The translations under genes and the position numbers were made by a program. 8,095 nt of DNA, from NCBI GenBank assembly GCA_002420305.1, contig DIHT01000158.1:11629-19723 (forward strand). The letters run 5' to 3'. Under the pieces are notes generated by a model that was not told the origin of the DNA, made no database searches, and worked only from the letters and a program-made list of their open reading frames with translations. The stretch comes from Akkermansiaceae bacterium UBA5689 (GTDB lineage: Bacteria; Verrucomicrobiota; Verrucomicrobiia; Verrucomicrobiales; Akkermansiaceae). How positions within the stretch are numbered: the first letter of the stretch is position 1; every line of letters begins with the position of its first letter. Below are positions 6,519-8,095 of this stretch, piece after piece.

Positions 6519-7556
6519 TCATGCCGGCCAGTGCCGCCCTTGACGCGCAAACGCAGCTCTCACCAGCTGCCTGGTGAAGCCCTCATGTCCGGCCGGGTCC
6601 TGCATCAGGCAGAGATCCGCACTCCCCGGGTCGGAGGGAGGATAATACACCCCGCAGTTCGGATTAATCTCAAGAAAGTAGGGGGTTCCCCCCGCATTCA
6701 CCCTGACATCGCAGCGCCCAAAACTTGCTCCCCCCAACGCCACAAAGAACCGACCCGCCTCGTCCCGTAGGCGATCGGCAAGTAGTGGATCTTCAACCGG
6801 GAAACTCGAGAGCGCATCGTAATCCACCCACTTGAGGTCCTCATGCTTGAATTCTTCCCCCTCCGGAAAGCGATACTGCATCGGAAGATAACTCACCGGG
6901 CGACCCGGATCCTCCGGATTTTCCGCCACCAGCACCGTGCACTCGATTCCCTCGATGTATTCCTCAATCAGGGCGGCTCCGTAGCGCGAAATCATTTTCT
7001 GAGCCTGCTGGAGCAACCCCGCCCGTGACTGCACTCTCGAGTTCCGGCTCAGGTCCACGCTCGCATAGCTGTTATGGTGTTTCACGAAAAGAGGGAAACG
7101 AAGAGTTTGCGCAGCCTGCTCCACGTCATCCTCGTTCCGCGCCAGCACCGCGGCCGGGGTGGCAATCCCCTCCTTCCGGCAGGCCTCCTTCATCTCCTCA
7201 CGGGTTGGCTCATAATACTGTGAGGTTGCTCCGGTAAACGGCACTCCCAGCCTCTCAAGGGTTTCCACCACCTCTACTCCTGGAACGTCCTGATCCGCCG
7301 CTCCGTCACAGAGGTTGAAAAACAAGTCGTAGTTTTCCTCCTCAACTAGCTGAGCGACTACTTCTGCCGAGCTTTTCTTCACCAGAGTTTCTACATGCCA
7401 GTCCGCCTCTGGAAGAAAGGGTCGCGGATCGCACGGCCAGTCATCTGACGGAAAGGGATCCGCATCAAGGTCCTGGGTGGTAAGAAGGCAGACACGCACT
7501 GGAGAGTAGAATGTCAGAAGAGAGCGACCCCTCAACTCCTCTCTTGACAAGTTCAT
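6519..7556 (-). CDS. D-alanine-D-alanine ligase-like ATP-grasp enzyme
   Basis: Seen: 345 residues, no signal peptide. The N-terminal region has 'YDLFFNLCDGAADQDVPG' (76-93) and 'LERLGVPFTGA' (100-110), placed like the first domain of Ddl enzymes. The ATP-grasp core follows: 'FPLFVKHHNSYASVDLS' (154-170) with Lys159, 'ALIEEYIEGIECTVLV' (195-210) with the adenine-contact acids, and 'GRCDVRVN...PYFLEINPNCG' (280-302) with Asp283, Glu296 and Asn298 as the expected Mg-ATP ligands. Known: the fold joins a carboxylate, activated as acyl phosphate, to an amine. Inferred: a cytoplasmic amino-acid or peptide ligase. It is probably not the housekeeping Ddl, because the usual 'HGxxGEDG' loop reads 'CDGAADQD' and no cell-wall genes surround it. 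The ATG at 7556 has no Shine-Dalgarno; TAGAAT on the coding strand (7567-7562) lies only 5 nt before it. Confidence 0.82.
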   Translation of the reverse strand: MNLSREELRGRSLLTFYSPVRVCLLTTQDLDADPFPSDDWPCDPRPFLPEADWHVETLVKKSSAEVVAQLVEEENYDLFFNLCDGAADQDVPGVEVVETLERLGVPFTGATSQYYEPTREEMKEACRKEGIATPAAVLARNEDDVEQAAQTLRFPLFVKHHNSYASVDLSRNSRVQSRAGLLQQAQKMISRYGAALIEEYIEGIECTVLVAENPEDPGRPVSYLPMQYRFPEGEEFKHEDLKWVDYDALSSFPVEDPLLADRLRDEAGRFFVALGGASFGRCDVRVNAGGTPYFLEINPNCGVYYPPSDPGSADLCLMQDPAGHEGFTRQLVRAAFARQGRHWPA

Positions 7557-7695
7557 CAGAAATTCTACGCCCAGCTACAAGAGTCAGGCGGAGCCCGGCA
7601 GATCACTCCTGCCTATGATTGGATCATTCTTTTCGATGGTCTGGAAAAGAGCGACAGCCCTATACTCCAGTGTTGTGACCATCCCGACGTTATAT
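7557..7695. promoter_or_regulatory. Divergent gap between the ATP-grasp and OB-fold lipoprotein genes
   Basis: This stretch should hold both promoters. On the minus strand TAGAAT (7567-7562) could be a -10 box for a nearly leaderless ATP-grasp mRNA, but no -35 sits at normal spacing. On the plus strand TATACT (7661-7666) and TATATT (7691-7696) are -10-like without good partners. An in-frame ATG at 7615 would make part of it coding if that start is used. Confidence 0.2.
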
Positions 7696-8091
7696 TTGAA
7701 GACTACGCTCCTTACAGCAGGGATCACCTTTCTGTTCCCGCTTCTCAGCAGTTGCAAGGGATGGATTATGGACTACGGGCGTCCGGCCGCTCAGTTTGAG
7801 GCCCGCAATGCCATCGCCCTTGCCCCGGATTACCTGAAGAAGAAGGTCACTGTCCGTGGCCGGGTCAGCAGCGTGGATACCTCTGATCCCGAACGTTGTG
7901 TCGTGAAACTAGATCACGGTGTGACCGCACATTTCGGGAAATGGAAGGCCGCGGCCGAGCAATATAAGGTGGGCGAAGTCATCCATCTCTCTGGTATCGT
8001 GGAAGCCGTGCACCCTTCCGAAATCACTCTCGATCCCGCCTTTGGACGCGACCCGAAGGCGCCCTTCGCTCCTCTCGCCCCAGCTCCCTGA
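7696..8091 (+). CDS. Small OB-fold (tRNA_anti-like) lipoprotein
   Basis: Seen: from a TTG start the product has 131 residues and a textbook lipoprotein leader, MKTTLLTAG... with lipobox L-S-S-C and Cys20 as the lipid anchor. The mature part reads as one OB-type barrel: 'KKKVTVRGRVSSV' (48-60), 'CVVKLDHGVTAHF' (68-80) and 'YKVGEVIHLSGIVEAV' (90-105), then 'SEITLDPAF'. It ends in an Ala/Pro-rich tail (121-131). Known: periplasmic OB-fold proteins of this layout exist in many bacteria; several bind ligands rather than nucleic acid. Inferred: an envelope protein of unknown partner. Start choice: the ATG at 7615 would give 158 residues but place 27 residues ahead of a complete signal peptide; neither start has a Shine-Dalgarno. 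Divergent from the ATP-grasp gene. The stop is 4 bases from the window end. Confidence 0.68.
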   Translation: MKTTLLTAGITFLFPLLSSCKGWIMDYGRPAAQFEARNAIALAPDYLKKKVTVRGRVSSVDTSDPERCVVKLDHGVTAHFGKWKAAAEQYKVGEVIHLSGIVEAVHPSEITLDPAFGRDPKAPFAPLAPAP

Positions 8092-8095
8092 TTGG

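Noticed and set aside
1..8095. A defence system, biosynthetic cluster or mobile element
   Set aside because: The genes lie on alternating strands with terminators between them, and no integrase, transposase, nuclease, methylase or modular synthase is present.

Overview
This is a moderately GC-rich bacterial window of about 8.1 kb holding seven protein-coding genes. I see no rRNA, tRNA, CRISPR array, insertion sequence or phage gene. The gene content suggests the PVC group, most likely a verrucomicrobium. It includes a Tat-exported Gfo/Idh/MocA oxidoreductase, a formylglycine sulfatase and a secreted PQQ-like propeller that opens with a 'FRGPGGQGVS' type motif, and Shine-Dalgarno sequences are almost absent. 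This lineage is inferred from gene content only.

Layout. Left edge (1-150): tail of an unseen neighbour or spacer. 151-795 (+): a predicted outer-membrane lipoprotein with a complete JAMM/MPN+ metal site; its 3' end runs into a C-rich repeat. 853-2091 (-): a secreted PQQ-like beta-propeller protein, convergent with the lipoprotein gene. A 167-bp divergent gap follows. 2259-3632 (+): Tat-signal Gfo/Idh/MocA oxidoreductase, closed by a clear intrinsic terminator. 3768-5330 (+): secreted sulfatase. 5445-6509 (+): a nucleoid-associated protein of the NA37 (YejK/NdpA) family. 6519-7556 (-): a D-Ala-D-Ala-ligase-like ATP-grasp enzyme, convergent with NA37 and separated by only 9 bp, with a hairpin across the junction. 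7696-8091 (+): a small OB-fold (tRNA_anti-like) lipoprotein, divergent from the ATP-grasp gene.

How the genes fit together. Five of the seven products (JAMM lipoprotein, propeller, oxidoreductase, sulfatase, OB-fold lipoprotein) carry export signals, so the window is mainly about the cell envelope. The propeller, oxidoreductase and sulfatase resemble parts that PVC bacteria use on sulfated or modified glycans, but there is no glycoside hydrolase, SusC/D-like transporter or sulfatase-maturation gene here to make a full utilisation locus. NA37 and the ATP-grasp enzyme are the two without export signals and look unrelated to that theme. I find no compact multi-gene operon that would amount to a new system. 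The most unusual single item is the JAMM-type lipoprotein.
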